A stretch of DNA of 61,262 bases from CAZWDL01 sp964632995 (GCA_964632995.1 CAZWDL010000034.1:1-61262); one strand, 5' to 3'. Positions 36,867 through 45,591 are shown, counted from the stretch's first letter. The notes: generated from the sequence alone by a model not told the origin. Program-made: numbers and translations.

Positions 36867-36942
36867 GGTGGCTAACCGGACTTGAACCGGCGACCTCTGG
36901 AACCACAATCCAGCGCTCTAACCAGGCTGAGCTATAGCCACC
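36867..36942 (-). tRNA. tRNA-His (GTG)
   Basis: A complete 76-nt cloverleaf on the minus strand. Acceptor GGTGGCTA pairs with TAGCCACC, so the extra G-1 and its partner C73 of tRNA-His are encoded. The D-arm is GCTC/GAGC, the anticodon stem CTGGA/TCCAG holds loop TTGTGGT (anticodon GTG), and the T-arm is GCCGG TTCAAGT CCGGT. CCA is not encoded. A TTG-N21-TAATTTTG promoter lies upstream. Confidence 0.96.
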
Positions 36943-36987
36943 ATCATTTTTGCGGTCTTTGGGGAACCGATTATTTTAAAAGCGATG

Positions 36988-37019
36988 CAAAATTAAGACA
37001 TGTACTCTTAAAATGTCAA
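36988..37019 (-). promoter_or_regulatory. Promoter of tRNA-His
   Basis: On the minus strand TTG, then 21 bp, then TAATTTTG (exact TAnnTTTG at 36988-36995). It ends 45 nt before the tRNA. Both boxes and spacing fit the Bacteroidota consensus. Confidence 0.6.
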
Positions 37020-37133
37020 ATCTTTAACCGACTTTTTTTAATAAAAAAACTAACAGTACTAATTAAATTCACTTCAAGATAGTTCCCGACTTCTCCAGAT
37101 AATTAATTTTCTTAATTTTCCGTTTCACTAGAC

Positions 37134-37562
37134 ATGGCGCCAGTGAAAAAGATATTATTGACCCTAATGGCAGCTGCCTTTCTACTGAGCGGCTGTAAAG
37201 AGGATACAACGAAGGAAGAAGATCATTCCCGAGAAGACCTCTCCATTGCCTTCCAGTGCGAACAGCTTTTCTCCGAAACCGGAGATACGCTTTACGGGGT
37301 ATACGCGGTTATTGAGGACTACAAAATCAAACTGGCTGAGACAAACCCCTGCGAGGCCATTTCTCCCGATCGCTTCGGGGAGCTACAAATACCCTCCGAT
37401 GCGCTTGCAGCGGTAGGCGGGAAAACTGAAGAAAACAGCGGCGCCTACTTTTACGCAGAGCGCGAATCCGGTCAATTACTTATCTACCAGCGGAATACCC
37501 TTAAAACCGACTACCGGTTAATCGCCACTTTTCAGGATGGAAACTTCCATTTTATCAAATAA
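37134..37562 (+). CDS. Small lipoprotein, unknown function
   Basis: A 142-residue lipoprotein with MAPVKKILLTLMAAAFLLSGCKEDTT: hydrophobic segment and lipobox (LSGC, lipidated Cys about residue 21), followed by an acidic linker and a small globular part with paired cysteines (QCEQLF, NPCEAIS). I do not recognise the family. It is a single gene after tRNA-His, 180 bp before the MoeB-like gene. Codon use looks like its neighbours. Confidence 0.65.
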   Translation: MAPVKKILLTLMAAAFLLSGCKEDTTKEEDHSREDLSIAFQCEQLFSETGDTLYGVYAVIEDYKIKLAETNPCEAISPDRFGELQIPSDALAAVGGKTEENSGAYFYAERESGQLLIYQRNTLKTDYRLIATFQDGNFHFIK

Positions 37563-37742
37563 AAATGCCTCCCTCCAAAAAGCTTCGGAGAGAGGCTATC
37601 CCAAAAACCGATTAAACGTTTGAAAACCTATTTAAGGTTTTTATATTTTTTTAAGGATCATTTGCTCTATTGGAAGACAATTTAGCAATTTTTTTATTTA
37701 TACCCAAGAAACAAACCCTTATTTCTGAATAAGCATTAAAAA

Positions 37743-38873
37743 ATGACAAATTTTGCGCTCAAAAAGGAGGAGTTAGCCCGATACGCACGCCATCTGGCCA
37801 TTCCGGAATTCGGAATGGAAGGGCAGCGCCGGCTCAAAGCGGCCCGTGTGCTCGTTATTGGCTCCGGCGGATTGGGCAGTCCCCTCCTGCTTTACCTGGC
37901 CGCCGCCGGCGTTGGGCATATCGGCATCGTGGACTTCGATACGGTTGACATCAGTAACCTACAGCGGCAAGTGCTCTTTTCGGTAGACGACGTGGGCCTT
38001 CCGAAAGCCGAACTGGCGGCAAAGCGTATAAAGGCGCTCAATCCTCACGTAGAGGTACAGGTATATCAGGAAGCCTTTAGGCGCGATAACGCGATGGACA
38101 TCATCCGGGACTACGATATCGTCGCCGACGGTACCGATAACTTTCCCACTCGTTACCTGGTCAACGACGCCTGCGTGCTGGCCGGCAAGGTCAACGTTTA
38201 CGCTTCTATTTTCCGCTTTGAGGGCCAGGTATCCGTTTTCAATTACGAATACCCGGATGGTGAGAGAGGTCCGAATTACCGCGACCTGTTCCCCGAGCCG
38301 CCCCCGCCGGGTATGGCGCCCAACTGTGCTGAAGGGGGCGTACTGGGCGTGTTGCCCGGCATCATCGGCAGCATGCAGGCCAGCGAGGTGATCAAGGTGA
38401 TCAGCGGGGTGGGAGAACCACTCGCCGGTCGCCTGTTTCTATTTGACGCTGCGGGGTTTACGACGCGCATCTTAAAGGCGCCCAAAAATCCGGATACAAA
38501 AATTACCGAACTCATCGATTACGATCAGTTCTGCGGTGCAGTTCCCGCCGAGGCCGTGGCGGAAATCCACGTTCAGGAGTTGAAAGCGATGCGTGAGGGA
38601 AGGGAAGACTTCCAGCTGATCGATGTACGCGAATCTTACGAATACAGCATCGCCAACCTCGGTGGCGAACTGATCCCTCCCTCCGAAATCGAACGGCAGC
38701 ACCAACGCATCGCCCGTGATAAAAAAGTAGTCCTCCACTGCCGCAGCGGCAAGCGCAGTGCAGACGCTATACGCTTACTAAAATCCAAATACGGCTTTGA
38801 CAATCTTTACAACCTCAAAGGAGGCATTCTGGCCTGGGCCGAGGAAGTAGACAGTGAAGTGCCGAAGTATTAG
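37743..38873 (+). CDS. moeB: MoeB/ThiF-type adenylyltransferase fused to rhodanese
   Basis: A 376-residue E1-like enzyme that adenylates the C-terminal glycine of a sulfur-carrier protein (MoaD or ThiS type) and a rhodanese domain that can donate sulfur, like eukaryotic MOCS3. The nucleotide site is GSGGLGSPLLLYLAAAGVG (about 41-59). The crossover cysteine is in APNCAEGGVLG (about 196). The usual zinc cysteine pair is replaced by GPNYRDLFP and no second pair is seen, so the zinc site is lost. The rhodanese domain (about 275-376) keeps its cysteine in VVLHCRSGKRSA. Its substrate carrier is not in the window. Confidence 0.88.
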   Translation: MTNFALKKEELARYARHLAIPEFGMEGQRRLKAARVLVIGSGGLGSPLLLYLAAAGVGHIGIVDFDTVDISNLQRQVLFSVDDVGLPKAELAAKRIKALNPHVEVQVYQEAFRRDNAMDIIRDYDIVADGTDNFPTRYLVNDACVLAGKVNVYASIFRFEGQVSVFNYEYPDGERGPNYRDLFPEPPPPGMAPNCAEGGVLGVLPGIIGSMQASEVIKVISGVGEPLAGRLFLFDAAGFTTRILKAPKNPDTKITELIDYDQFCGAVPAEAVAEIHVQELKAMREGREDFQLIDVRESYEYSIANLGGELIPPSEIERQHQRIARDKKVVLHCRSGKRSADAIRLLKSKYGFDNLYNLKGGILAWAEEVDSEVPKY

Positions 38874-38940
38874 TCCGGATGATTTGTAAGCTGGTCGTTA
38901 CTTTTACCATCCTGGCTTCGCCAGGGAAATTTTTCAAAAA

Positions 38941-38991
38941 AGCCACAGATCACACGGATTTCCTAAAATGATAATCTGTAAAAATCCGTGT
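38941..38991. repeat. Imperfect inverted intergenic repeat
   Basis: Contains ACACGGATTT (38952-38961) and its exact complement AAATCCGTGT (38982-38991), in an AGCCACAGATCACACGGATT context of a kind found as noncoding repeats in many bacteria. It lies in the 198-bp gap after the MoeB-like gene. Function unknown. Confidence 0.5.
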
Positions 38992-39071
38992 AATGTTTAC
39001 TACGCCGGCAGACAGGTATAGCAAAAACAAAAAATATTGCCGCGCAGGGGTGATGAATAGTAACAGTTGGT

Positions 39072-40130
39072 CTACTGGATGGGCAGGTCTTGCCGCTGCG
39101 TTCCTTCCAGCTCCATGATCAGATCCGCCCCGTAGGCTGCAGCGGGCGTCTGGAATCCGGCCGGTGCCTGGCCCTCTATCACCCGTTTGGTGATGATCAG
39201 GCTCATGTGAGCGGTTAAGGTATATCCCTCGGGGCCTGAAAAGCGGGCCTGACGTTCCTCGCCGCCCTCGTTGCGCACCATGCCCCAGACCAGGCTCTTG
39301 CTGTTTTTCCGCTGTTCTTCACTAGGCCCGGCAGGCCGTTTGTCGATACGGCTTTTGACGAAGTTGCGCACCAGGGAGCTACGCAACAACCAGCCGAAAT
39401 ATCGCTGCAGTTTGACATATTTGTAGGAAGAAGGGGCGATGCCCATATAGGTCTCGATATTAGGAATGCCGGTAGTATAATAAGCGGTAGAAACATCCCC
39501 CCAGGGAATGGTCATGCAAAAGCGTTCTTTTTCCTGAAAGGGCACCCAGCGGGTTTTATGCCCCGTGGGCACCCTGATGATCTTACCATCTTTGCGAACC
39601 GCCCCGGATTCTCCCAGGTTTTCGGCCATCGTAGTAGCGGTGCCGTGGGAAACGCCGCCGCCGAGGGCGGAAAAAGCGAGTTTCAATTCGGTGGCATCGG
39701 GTAGCTGCTCCTTGAGATGCAGGGCCATACAGTCGGTCGGCACTACGTCAAAGCCGGTACCGGGCATGAGCAGGATGCCCGCTTCCTTGGCTTTTTTATC
39801 CAGTCGCCGGCCCATTTCAAAGACGGTAATCTCCCCCGTAATATCCAGGTAATGTGTTCCGGTTCGAAAGCAGCCCTCCATCATGGGGCGGGCCGTCCGT
39901 TCAAAAGGACCTGCGGCATGCAGGACGACCGGCACCTCGCCAAGAGCCTTATCCATCGCGGTGCTGTCACTCAGATCGAATATCCGGTAATCGTAGCCGA
40001 GTTCTTCAGCAAGAGGGCGTATTTTATGTTCGCTGCGCCCGGCCAGAATAGGCGACAATCCATATGTGCCGGCCAGTCGGGCAATCAGATCGCCGGTGTA
40101 ACCATTAGCGCCGTAGAGAAGAAAATTCAT
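39072..40130 (-). CDS. Saccharopine-dehydrogenase-like NADP-binding protein
   Basis: A 352-residue Rossmann protein. MNFLLYGANGYTGDLIARLAG is an NAD(P)-binding GxxGxxG-type start, followed by the saccharopine-dehydrogenase/trans-acting enoyl reductase pattern (VVLHAAGPFERTARPMMEGCFRTGTHYLDITGE, LMPGTGFDVVPTDCMA). No second domain of lysine biosynthesis is present, so it is not a true saccharopine dehydrogenase; a reductase acting on a lipid or small molecule is more likely. Two positions earlier in frame a TTG opens the frame (40148); the ATG at 40130 is chosen because the glycine-rich start follows it directly. Next gene upstream is LuxE-like. Confidence 0.78.
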   Translation of the reverse strand: MNFLLYGANGYTGDLIARLAGTYGLSPILAGRSEHKIRPLAEELGYDYRIFDLSDSTAMDKALGEVPVVLHAAGPFERTARPMMEGCFRTGTHYLDITGEITVFEMGRRLDKKAKEAGILLMPGTGFDVVPTDCMALHLKEQLPDATELKLAFSALGGGVSHGTATTMAENLGESGAVRKDGKIIRVPTGHKTRWVPFQEKERFCMTIPWGDVSTAYYTTGIPNIETYMGIAPSSYKYVKLQRYFGWLLRSSLVRNFVKSRIDKRPAGPSEEQRKNSKSLVWGMVRNEGGEERQARFSGPEGYTLTAHMSLIITKRVIEGQAPAGFQTPAAAYGADLIMELEGTQRQDLPIQ

Positions 40131-40224
40131 GCTTTTCGGTTTAATCAATGATTTGTGATGGTAATAGTTCTTTTATCCCGCTGGTTGCCTTGCTACCGGC
40201 CTGCAGGTTGCGGCAGCCTGTTTC

Positions 40225-41232
40225 TCATTTCTTCTGTTTCACCAGAAGATTGCATCCCCGCATATCGCTGTTGTCCATTCTGCCGAGCACTTCGAAACGG
40301 TGATCTTCGTAAACACGCCCCAGATCATCGGTGGCAATGAAGCTAATGGTATCGATATTCGCCAGGTCAATCACATTGATCGCTCCTGTACGTCCGTAAT
40401 CCTGTGGACTCAGCGGATCGGTAATTTCTCTGGTTAGCACGCGCATGGTCGGGGCGGGCTTGAAGATGCCGTCACCAGTAGAGTAAGCCTGTGAAAAAAG
40501 CTCCGTCATGCCGTACTCCGAATGGATCGCTGAAAGCTTAAAAGCCTCTTTTAGCCGGGCGTGCAGCTCCTCGCGGGTCATTTCCCGTCGACGTCCTTTC
40601 ATGCCTCCGGTTTCCATCACGGTAACCCCCTCCAGGTTTGGGGCGTATTGCTCCGCCAAATCCAGCAAAGCAAAGCTTACGCCCAGTAATAATACGGGAA
40701 TTTGCTTTTTTTGGCAGGATTCTATAATCCCTAACAGCGCTTCGGTGTTATATAAAAAGAAACCACTGTCTTGATGGCGCGATTGCCGGATAAAAAACTC
40801 CGCCATAGCGACCAGCGAAGAGCCGCTTCGTTCAAGGTAAGAAGGCAAAAGCGCCAGAACACAGTAGCGATCCGGCGCTCCATAGAAAGCTTCGAATCCT
40901 CGTCTGGTATTCCGGAGGTACCAGCTGAAATCGCGAACCAGGTGGCGGCTCGTAGCCATCCCGGTAGTACCGCTGCTTTCAAAAACACGCTCCGGCGCCC
41001 ACTCACCGGACTGGATAGTGTAGTTCTTAAAAAACTGTATCGGCAAAAAAGGAATGCCGGAAAGCCGGGATACTTCAGCCGGATTGACACCCAGCAAGTG
41101 CAGGTACTGACGGTAAACAGGGTTGTAGCCGGCCTGAAAACGAAACAGGTCCAGCGCCAGCGGCCCGAAGGAAGCCGGGCCCACATCGAGGATTTTTTCC
41201 CTCAGTTGATTTCTGGCCGACGCAAATTCCAT
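40225..41232 (-). CDS. LuxE/PaaK-like acyl-activating protein
   Basis: A 335-residue protein of the LuxE acyl-protein synthetase family, related to the ANL ligases but shorter. It has FESSGTTGMATSRHLV (ATP-binding loop, about residue 80), VMETGGMKGRRREMT and HSEYGMTELFSQAY, then TDDLGRVYEDHRFEVLGRMDNSDMRGCN. LuxE normally transfers an acyl group in fatty-acid reduction, but no luciferase or reductase is here. The function is unknown in Bacteroidota. The frame continues to a TTG at 41268; the ATG at 41232 fits better. A TACCTTTA sequence ending 6 nt before this ATG resembles a -7 box with one mismatch. Confidence 0.78.
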   Translation of the reverse strand: MEFASARNQLREKILDVGPASFGPLALDLFRFQAGYNPVYRQYLHLLGVNPAEVSRLSGIPFLPIQFFKNYTIQSGEWAPERVFESSGTTGMATSRHLVRDFSWYLRNTRRGFEAFYGAPDRYCVLALLPSYLERSGSSLVAMAEFFIRQSRHQDSGFFLYNTEALLGIIESCQKKQIPVLLLGVSFALLDLAEQYAPNLEGVTVMETGGMKGRRREMTREELHARLKEAFKLSAIHSEYGMTELFSQAYSTGDGIFKPAPTMRVLTREITDPLSPQDYGRTGAINVIDLANIDTISFIATDDLGRVYEDHRFEVLGRMDNSDMRGCNLLVKQKK

Positions 41233-41285
41233 TTTTTGTAAAGGTAAAAAGTTGTAATTTTCTTCCAACTTAGCAAACGCAAACT

Positions 41286-41795
41286 ATGAAAATACAAACT
41301 TATTCGATTCTTCTGATGCTTGGTCTTTTCCTGACCTTCTCCTGCGTCAAACCGCCGAACTATCCCGACGAACCGCGGATAGATTTTATCGGGCTCAATA
41401 AGAATACCATCGCCCAGGGCAACGGTAACGCAGCGCGCGACACCCTGGAAATTACTTTCTATTTTGAAGATGGCGACGGCAACATCGGAACACCAAACAC
41501 CGATACAACCAATTTTGACGTGTTTCTATTCGACAGCCGCGACAGCAGCTCGACCAAGTTCCGCCTGCCGGTACTGCCCGATCAAGGAATTGGCAACGGC
41601 GTTTCCGGAGAAGCAACCCTTCGCATTCCAACGCTTTTTAATATCTGCTGCACCTTCCCCAACGGCGCTACTCCCTGTCAGCCCAGCACCCAGTTTCCCA
41701 CCGATACTTTCAGCTATGCTATCCGCCTGCGCGATCGCGCGGGAAATATGAGTAATTCGGTGCAAACGGAGATGATCACCGTGCTGTGCCGGTAG
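41286..41795 (+). CDS. Lipoprotein, unknown function
   Basis: A 169-residue lipoprotein. The start MKIQTYSILLMLGLFLTFSCVKPPNYP has a signal segment and lipobox (LTFSC, Cys about residue 20). The rest is beta-rich, with a DxDGNIGTPNTD loop (FYFEDGDGNIGTPNTDTTN) of the kind seen in Bacteroidota surface lipoproteins and two cysteine pairs (NICCTF, TPCQP). I do not know the function. It is divergent from the LuxE-like gene and convergent with hemF. Confidence 0.7.
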   Translation: MKIQTYSILLMLGLFLTFSCVKPPNYPDEPRIDFIGLNKNTIAQGNGNAARDTLEITFYFEDGDGNIGTPNTDTTNFDVFLFDSRDSSSTKFRLPVLPDQGIGNGVSGEATLRIPTLFNICCTFPNGATPCQPSTQFPTDTFSYAIRLRDRAGNMSNSVQTEMITVLCR

Positions 41796-41801
41796 CGGAG
41801 G

Positions 41802-41840
41802 GAGTAGAGGGTAGAGGGACCGTCCCTCTACCCTCTACTC
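41802..41840. terminator. Perfect hairpin between convergent lipoprotein gene and hemF
   Basis: Arms 41802-41820 and 41822-41840 are complementary over 19 bp with one central base (in RNA a 3-5 nt loop forms). It reaches the hemF stop codon and lies 6 bp past the lipoprotein stop. There is no T-tract, as with the 8876-8918 hairpin. Confidence 0.6.
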
Positions 41841-42735
41841 ACCTTTCCCATTCTATCCCTTTCTTCAGCCAGGCCAGCGTTTCAGCTTCGGCACTGCCCG
41901 GTTCCGGATGAAAGTCGTATTTCCAGCGGGCCTGCGGCGGCAAACTCATCAGAATAGATTCCGTACGGCCCTCCGTATCCAGGCCGAATTTGGTGCCCTT
42001 ATCCCATACCAGGTTGAACTCCACGTAACGGCCGCGTCGCAGGTACTGCCATTCTTGCTGGGTTTGGGTAAAAGGGCGCTCCTTATTCTCCTCCAGCAGG
42101 GGTAGATATACCGGGCAGAAAAGCTCTCCCACATCCCGCACAAAAGCAAAGCGCTGCTCCTTAGCGAAGCCTTGCTGATCTGAGAGCCGGTCGAAAAAGA
42201 TTCCCCCTATCCCTCTCGTCTCTTTGCGGTGCTTCAGATAGAAGTAATCATCGGCCCACTTTTTGAACACCGGGTAGTAATCCGGGTGATGCCGTTCGCA
42301 TACCGTTCGCAGTTGCCGGTGAAAAAAGCGCGCTTCTTTCCGGTCCACATAGTGTGGCGTCAGGTCTATTCCTCCCCCGAACCACCAGAGACCTCCACTC
42401 ATTTCGAAATAACGTGCATTCATATGAATGATAGGGACCAGAGGATTGCGCGGGTGCAGAACGATAGAAACGCCGGTTGCGTAAAAATCGCCGGCCTCTA
42501 CCCGTAATGCCTGCACGATGCGCTCTGGCATGGGGCCGTGTACCGCCGAAAAGTTGACGCCGCCCTTTTCAAGGTGCGCCCCTTCAATGACGCGGGTACG
42601 GCCACCGCCGCCTTCCGGTCGCTCCCATTCATCCTGCCGGAAACGCCCCTCCCCGTCTGCTTCCTCCAATTGCCCGCAGATATCGTCTTGCAGCCTCTTA
42701 AAGTAATCGGTAATTTCTTCTTTATTGATGGACAT
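41839..42735 (-). CDS. hemF: Oxygen-dependent coproporphyrinogen III oxidase
   Basis: A 298-residue HemF that decarboxylates coproporphyrinogen III using O2 in heme synthesis. Conserved blocks are visible: GGGGRTRVIEGAHLEKGGVNFSAVHG, SIVLHPRNPLVPIIHMNARYFE, WWFGGGIDLTPHYVD and GIGGIFFD, plus EFNLVWDKGTKFGLDTEGRTESILMSLPP. Heme here is made aerobically; the anaerobic HemN is not in this window. An in-frame TTG at 42795 is ignored in favour of ATG 42735, which gives MSINKEEITDYF. It follows the ArsC-like gene by 52 bp on the same strand. Confidence 0.97.
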   Translation of the reverse strand: MSINKEEITDYFKRLQDDICGQLEEADGEGRFRQDEWERPEGGGGRTRVIEGAHLEKGGVNFSAVHGPMPERIVQALRVEAGDFYATGVSIVLHPRNPLVPIIHMNARYFEMSGGLWWFGGGIDLTPHYVDRKEARFFHRQLRTVCERHHPDYYPVFKKWADDYFYLKHRKETRGIGGIFFDRLSDQQGFAKEQRFAFVRDVGELFCPVYLPLLEENKERPFTQTQQEWQYLRRGRYVEFNLVWDKGTKFGLDTEGRTESILMSLPPQARWKYDFHPEPGSAEAETLAWLKKGIEWER

Positions 42736-42787
42736 TATTTTGACTCTTCTGAATGATGGAATCTGCTCTCCGGTGCACAGGACGCCA

Positions 42788-43144
42788 TCAGTCAATCCCT
42801 AATTTTGCTTTAGCACCCTGCACTGCCTTTTTGGCGTTTCCTACAAATACCGATTCATCAATAATCACTACCGGGCGTTTCAGGAAGGTATACTCCTCCA
42901 GGATCAGCCGCCGGTAATCCGCTTCACTGAGTTGCTGCTCGTGCAGCCCCCTGGCCCGGTATTTTCGGGCGCGCCGGTTGAATAGCGCCTCGTAAGAACC
43001 GACTTCCGATTTCAACACATCGAGTTGCGCTGCCGTTATGGGTTTGACTTTAACATCCTGCAGCTCAAAATCTTTTCCATCGTTCAGTTCGCCAATGATG
43101 CGCTGGCAGGTTTTACAGGTCGATAAATGATATATCTTTCTCAT
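42788..43144 (-). CDS. ArsC/Spx-like thioredoxin-fold protein
   Basis: A 118-residue protein of the arsenate-reductase/Spx family. It starts MRKIYHLSTCKTCQRII, so a CxxC (C10, C13) sits at the N-terminus, which differs from the single-cysteine ArsC of plasmid type. FLKRPVVIIDESVFVGNAKKAV near the C-terminus is the conserved cis-Pro/Gly part. There are no ars genes around, so arsenate reduction is not shown; a thiol-redox role or Spx-like function is equally possible. It precedes hemF on the same strand. Confidence 0.78.
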   Translation of the reverse strand: MRKIYHLSTCKTCQRIIGELNDGKDFELQDVKVKPITAAQLDVLKSEVGSYEALFNRRARKYRARGLHEQQLSEADYRRLILEEYTFLKRPVVIIDESVFVGNAKKAVQGAKAKLGID

Positions 43145-43292
43145 TGCACTATTTTAGTTTTTTTATGTCCGTCCATTGAAGGTATTCATCCCGAATTATT
43201 CATGGGTGGAAAACTTTCTTCATTTTGAAAAATGCTAATTTAGGCATTCATTCGCCGCACTTTTTCACCCTGCGGTCATAATTGATACAAAT

Positions 43293-44186
43293 ATGAACAG
43301 TATTCCGGCATCTGAACTGATCCTGAATCAGGACGGCAGCATTTACCATCTCAATCTTCACCCTGATGAAATAGCCCACACCATCCTCACCGTCGGTGAT
43401 CCCGGGCGGGTACCAAGGGTGTCACGTCATTTTGATGAAATAGAACTGCGTAAAGAAAAGCGGGAGTTCGTCACCCACACCGGCCGGATCGGCCGCAAAC
43501 GGCTCACCGTGATTTCCAGCGGGATAGGCCCCGATAATATCGACATTGTACTCAACGAACTGGATGCGCTGGTTAACATAGACTTCGAGTCCCGGCAAGT
43601 AAAACGCGAGAGGACGGTTCTCAACATTATCCGCATCGGTACTTCCGGCGGACTGCAAGCCGGGATCCCGGTCGGCTCGCTGGTCGCCGCCCGTTTCGGA
43701 CTCGGGTTTGACAACCTACTCCATTTTTACAATTACCAGCCCAGTTTGCCGGAGGCGGAGTTATTCGATGAATTGCAAAATTTTCTGGAGTACGCCGGCC
43801 AGCTTCCCGTAACGCCTTATGTCACCGAAGGTAGCCAGAACCTTTTGGATGGTATTGCAACGGATATGCACCATGGTATCACCATTACGGCGCCAGGGTT
43901 CTACGGCCCACAGGGTCGCCGCCTGCGACTCCCGCCCCGCCTGCAAGACGTTTACCTGAAAAACCTGGCCAACTTTGAATTCCAAAAAGTAAAAATAACC
44001 AACTTTGAAATGGAAACGGCCGCTATCTACGGCCTGTCACGCCTGCTGGGGCATCGTGCGTTATCCTGCAACGCCTTGCTGGTCAACCGCCCCAAAGGCG
44101 CCTTCAGTGATGATCCTAAAGCACTGGAAAACAAATTGATCGAAACGGTGCTCACCCGGATCAGCGAGTCGGAGTTGATCGATTGA
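43293..44186 (+). CDS. Nucleoside phosphorylase (uridine phosphorylase type)
   Basis: A 297-residue PNP/UDP-family enzyme. Phosphate-binding blocks are GDPGRV (about residue 34) and IRIGTSGGLQAGIPVGSLV; the purine/pyrimidine site has NFEMETAAIYGLSRLLG (about 244). The family cleaves nucleosides with phosphate in the cytoplasm. Length (about 300) is more like the Bacteroidota uridine phosphorylase-like group than the 250-residue Udp of enterobacteria. The exact substrate is inferred. It is a single gene, divergent from the ArsC-like gene and convergent with the transaldolase. Confidence 0.82.
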   Translation: MNSIPASELILNQDGSIYHLNLHPDEIAHTILTVGDPGRVPRVSRHFDEIELRKEKREFVTHTGRIGRKRLTVISSGIGPDNIDIVLNELDALVNIDFESRQVKRERTVLNIIRIGTSGGLQAGIPVGSLVAARFGLGFDNLLHFYNYQPSLPEAELFDELQNFLEYAGQLPVTPYVTEGSQNLLDGIATDMHHGITITAPGFYGPQGRRLRLPPRLQDVYLKNLANFEFQKVKITNFEMETAAIYGLSRLLGHRALSCNALLVNRPKGAFSDDPKALENKLIETVLTRISESELID

Positions 44187-44226
44187 GGCGCACTTCGAGC
44201 AGCTAAAAGCGAATCGCGTATACAGG

Positions 44227-44892
44227 CTACGCCGTCACTTCATTGGCTTTGCGGTGGTCGGCGAGGAATTTCTCCAGGCCGTTCTCCGTCAGGGGATGTT
44301 TGAATAAGCCCATAATAGAGCTGAGGGGGCAGGTCACCACATCGGCGCCGAAGCGGGCGGCATCGACGATTTGTTTAGAGGCCCGGATAGAGGCTGCCAG
44401 TATTTCCGTTTCGTATCCCTGTATGGCGTAGATTTCCGCAATTTGCTCGATGAGCTGCATGCCATCCCAGTTGATATCATCGATGCGGCCGATAAAGGGA
44501 GAGACGTAGGTGGCGCCTGCTTTAGCAGCGAGGATAGCCTGGCCGGCGGAAAAGACAAGCGTACAGTTAGTGCGGATACCTTCTTCGGTAAGAGAGCTAA
44601 GCGCCTTGACGCCCTCCTTGATCATCGGCACTTTGACCACGATATTGGGAGCTATATCGGCGAGGACGCGGGCCTCTTCCATAATACCTTTGTATTCGGT
44701 GGCTATCACTTCGGCGCTAACGTCGCCGTCTACGATTTCGGCGATCTTGGCGTAGTGGTCGTGGACAGCTTTGTCGCCGCTGATACCTTCTTTGGCCATC
44801 AGCGAAGGATTGGTTGTCACGCCATCGAGTATCCCCAGATCACGGGCTTCCTTAATCTGGTCTATGCTTGCAGTATCAATGAAGAACTTCAT
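44227..44892 (-). CDS. tal: Small transaldolase (TalC-like)
   Basis: A 221-residue class-I aldolase of the small transaldolase/FSA family. It has KFFIDTASIDQIKEARDLGILDGVTTNPSLM at the N-terminus and the Schiff-base lysine in NIVVKVPMIKEG (about residue 85). Two positions separate activities: a glutamate in SAEVIAT (where FSA has Gln) and a phenylalanine in SPFIGRIDD (where FSA has Tyr). Both are transaldolase-like, so I call transaldolase rather than fructose-6-phosphate aldolase. It acts in the pentose phosphate pathway. A TACATTTG box (44913-44920) lies 20 nt upstream. Confidence 0.9.
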   Translation of the reverse strand: MKFFIDTASIDQIKEARDLGILDGVTTNPSLMAKEGISGDKAVHDHYAKIAEIVDGDVSAEVIATEYKGIMEEARVLADIAPNIVVKVPMIKEGVKALSSLTEEGIRTNCTLVFSAGQAILAAKAGATYVSPFIGRIDDINWDGMQLIEQIAEIYAIQGYETEILAASIRASKQIVDAARFGADVVTCPLSSIMGLFKHPLTENGLEKFLADHRKANEVTA

Positions 44893-44912
44893 AGTCTAAT
44901 TGTTATTTTTTA

Positions 44913-44920
44913 CAAATGTA
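44913..44920 (-). promoter_or_regulatory. -7 box for the transaldolase gene
   Basis: On the minus strand this reads TACATTTG, an exact TAnnTTTG match, 20 nt before the ATG. No clear TTG is seen at -33. Confidence 0.4.
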
Positions 44921-45179
44921 AGGTTTTGGCCGGTATTTTGCTCGGAGAAAGACGGCGATTTCAGGAAAAGCGTCACGGGCGCTACGTTGAGTAAAAAAGC
45001 CGGAAAGATGCGTAGGGTAAAAGCGGAAGGGTAAAAAAATAAGGCGAGCAAGCACATCGCACTGCTCTACCTCCTACCCTTGCTCCGTTTCCGGCCTGGG
45101 GGAGTTCAGAGGGAGCTAGTCGTGTGCCGCTCGCCGGGCGCAAATATAAGGCGATTTTTTAAATCCAACAAATTATTTC

Positions 45180-45530
45180 CTATTTTTTCGGGATAATTTC
45201 TGTTTTTTCTCCAAAGTACTGTACAAAGCGCTGCATATCAGAAGCGAGCTGTGCATTTTGCGTTGCTTTGTAGTAAGTATCGGCCAGGGCGCGCAGCGTT
45301 TGAAAGAAGAATCTGTCCATTTCCATGACCTGCATGTCCTTGGTCCACAGATCAATTTTCAGAGTTTCCTTACTTTCCCGGTCGAAGATAGAGATGAGGA
45401 AGGCTTTACATTCCTGTACATTTTTTACATCGGGGCTATCCTCGGCCTGCCATTGAATTTGTACGGGAACATTTTCTTCATTCAGTCCGACTTCCAATTC
45501 TATTTTAGAAGTTTTGACAACGTTTTCCAT
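45180..45530 (-). CDS. gldC: Gliding motility protein GldC
   Basis: A 116-residue GldC homologue, found in Bacteroidota. It begins MENVVKTSKIELEVGLNEENVPVQIQW and keeps the conserved ESKETLKIDLWTKDMQVMEMDRFFFQTLRALADTYYKATQN region. GldC is one of the accessory Gld proteins linked to gliding and the T9SS; it has no signal peptide here, so it is cytoplasmic. The frame is open to 45575 but the family start is the ATG at 45530. It follows the oxidoreductase gene by 61 bp on the same strand. Confidence 0.88.
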   Translation of the reverse strand: MENVVKTSKIELEVGLNEENVPVQIQWQAEDSPDVKNVQECKAFLISIFDRESKETLKIDLWTKDMQVMEMDRFFFQTLRALADTYYKATQNAQLASDMQRFVQYFGEKTEIIPKK

Positions 45531-45591
45531 GGTGTTGGTTTTAGATCCGTTTACCGCCGCAAGTAAACAAAACAAGAGCAGTTTTCAAAAA

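Noticed and set aside
45011..45120. Loose inverted repeats between gldC and the transaldolase
   Set aside because: Arms are imperfect and short; no terminator or element can be supported.
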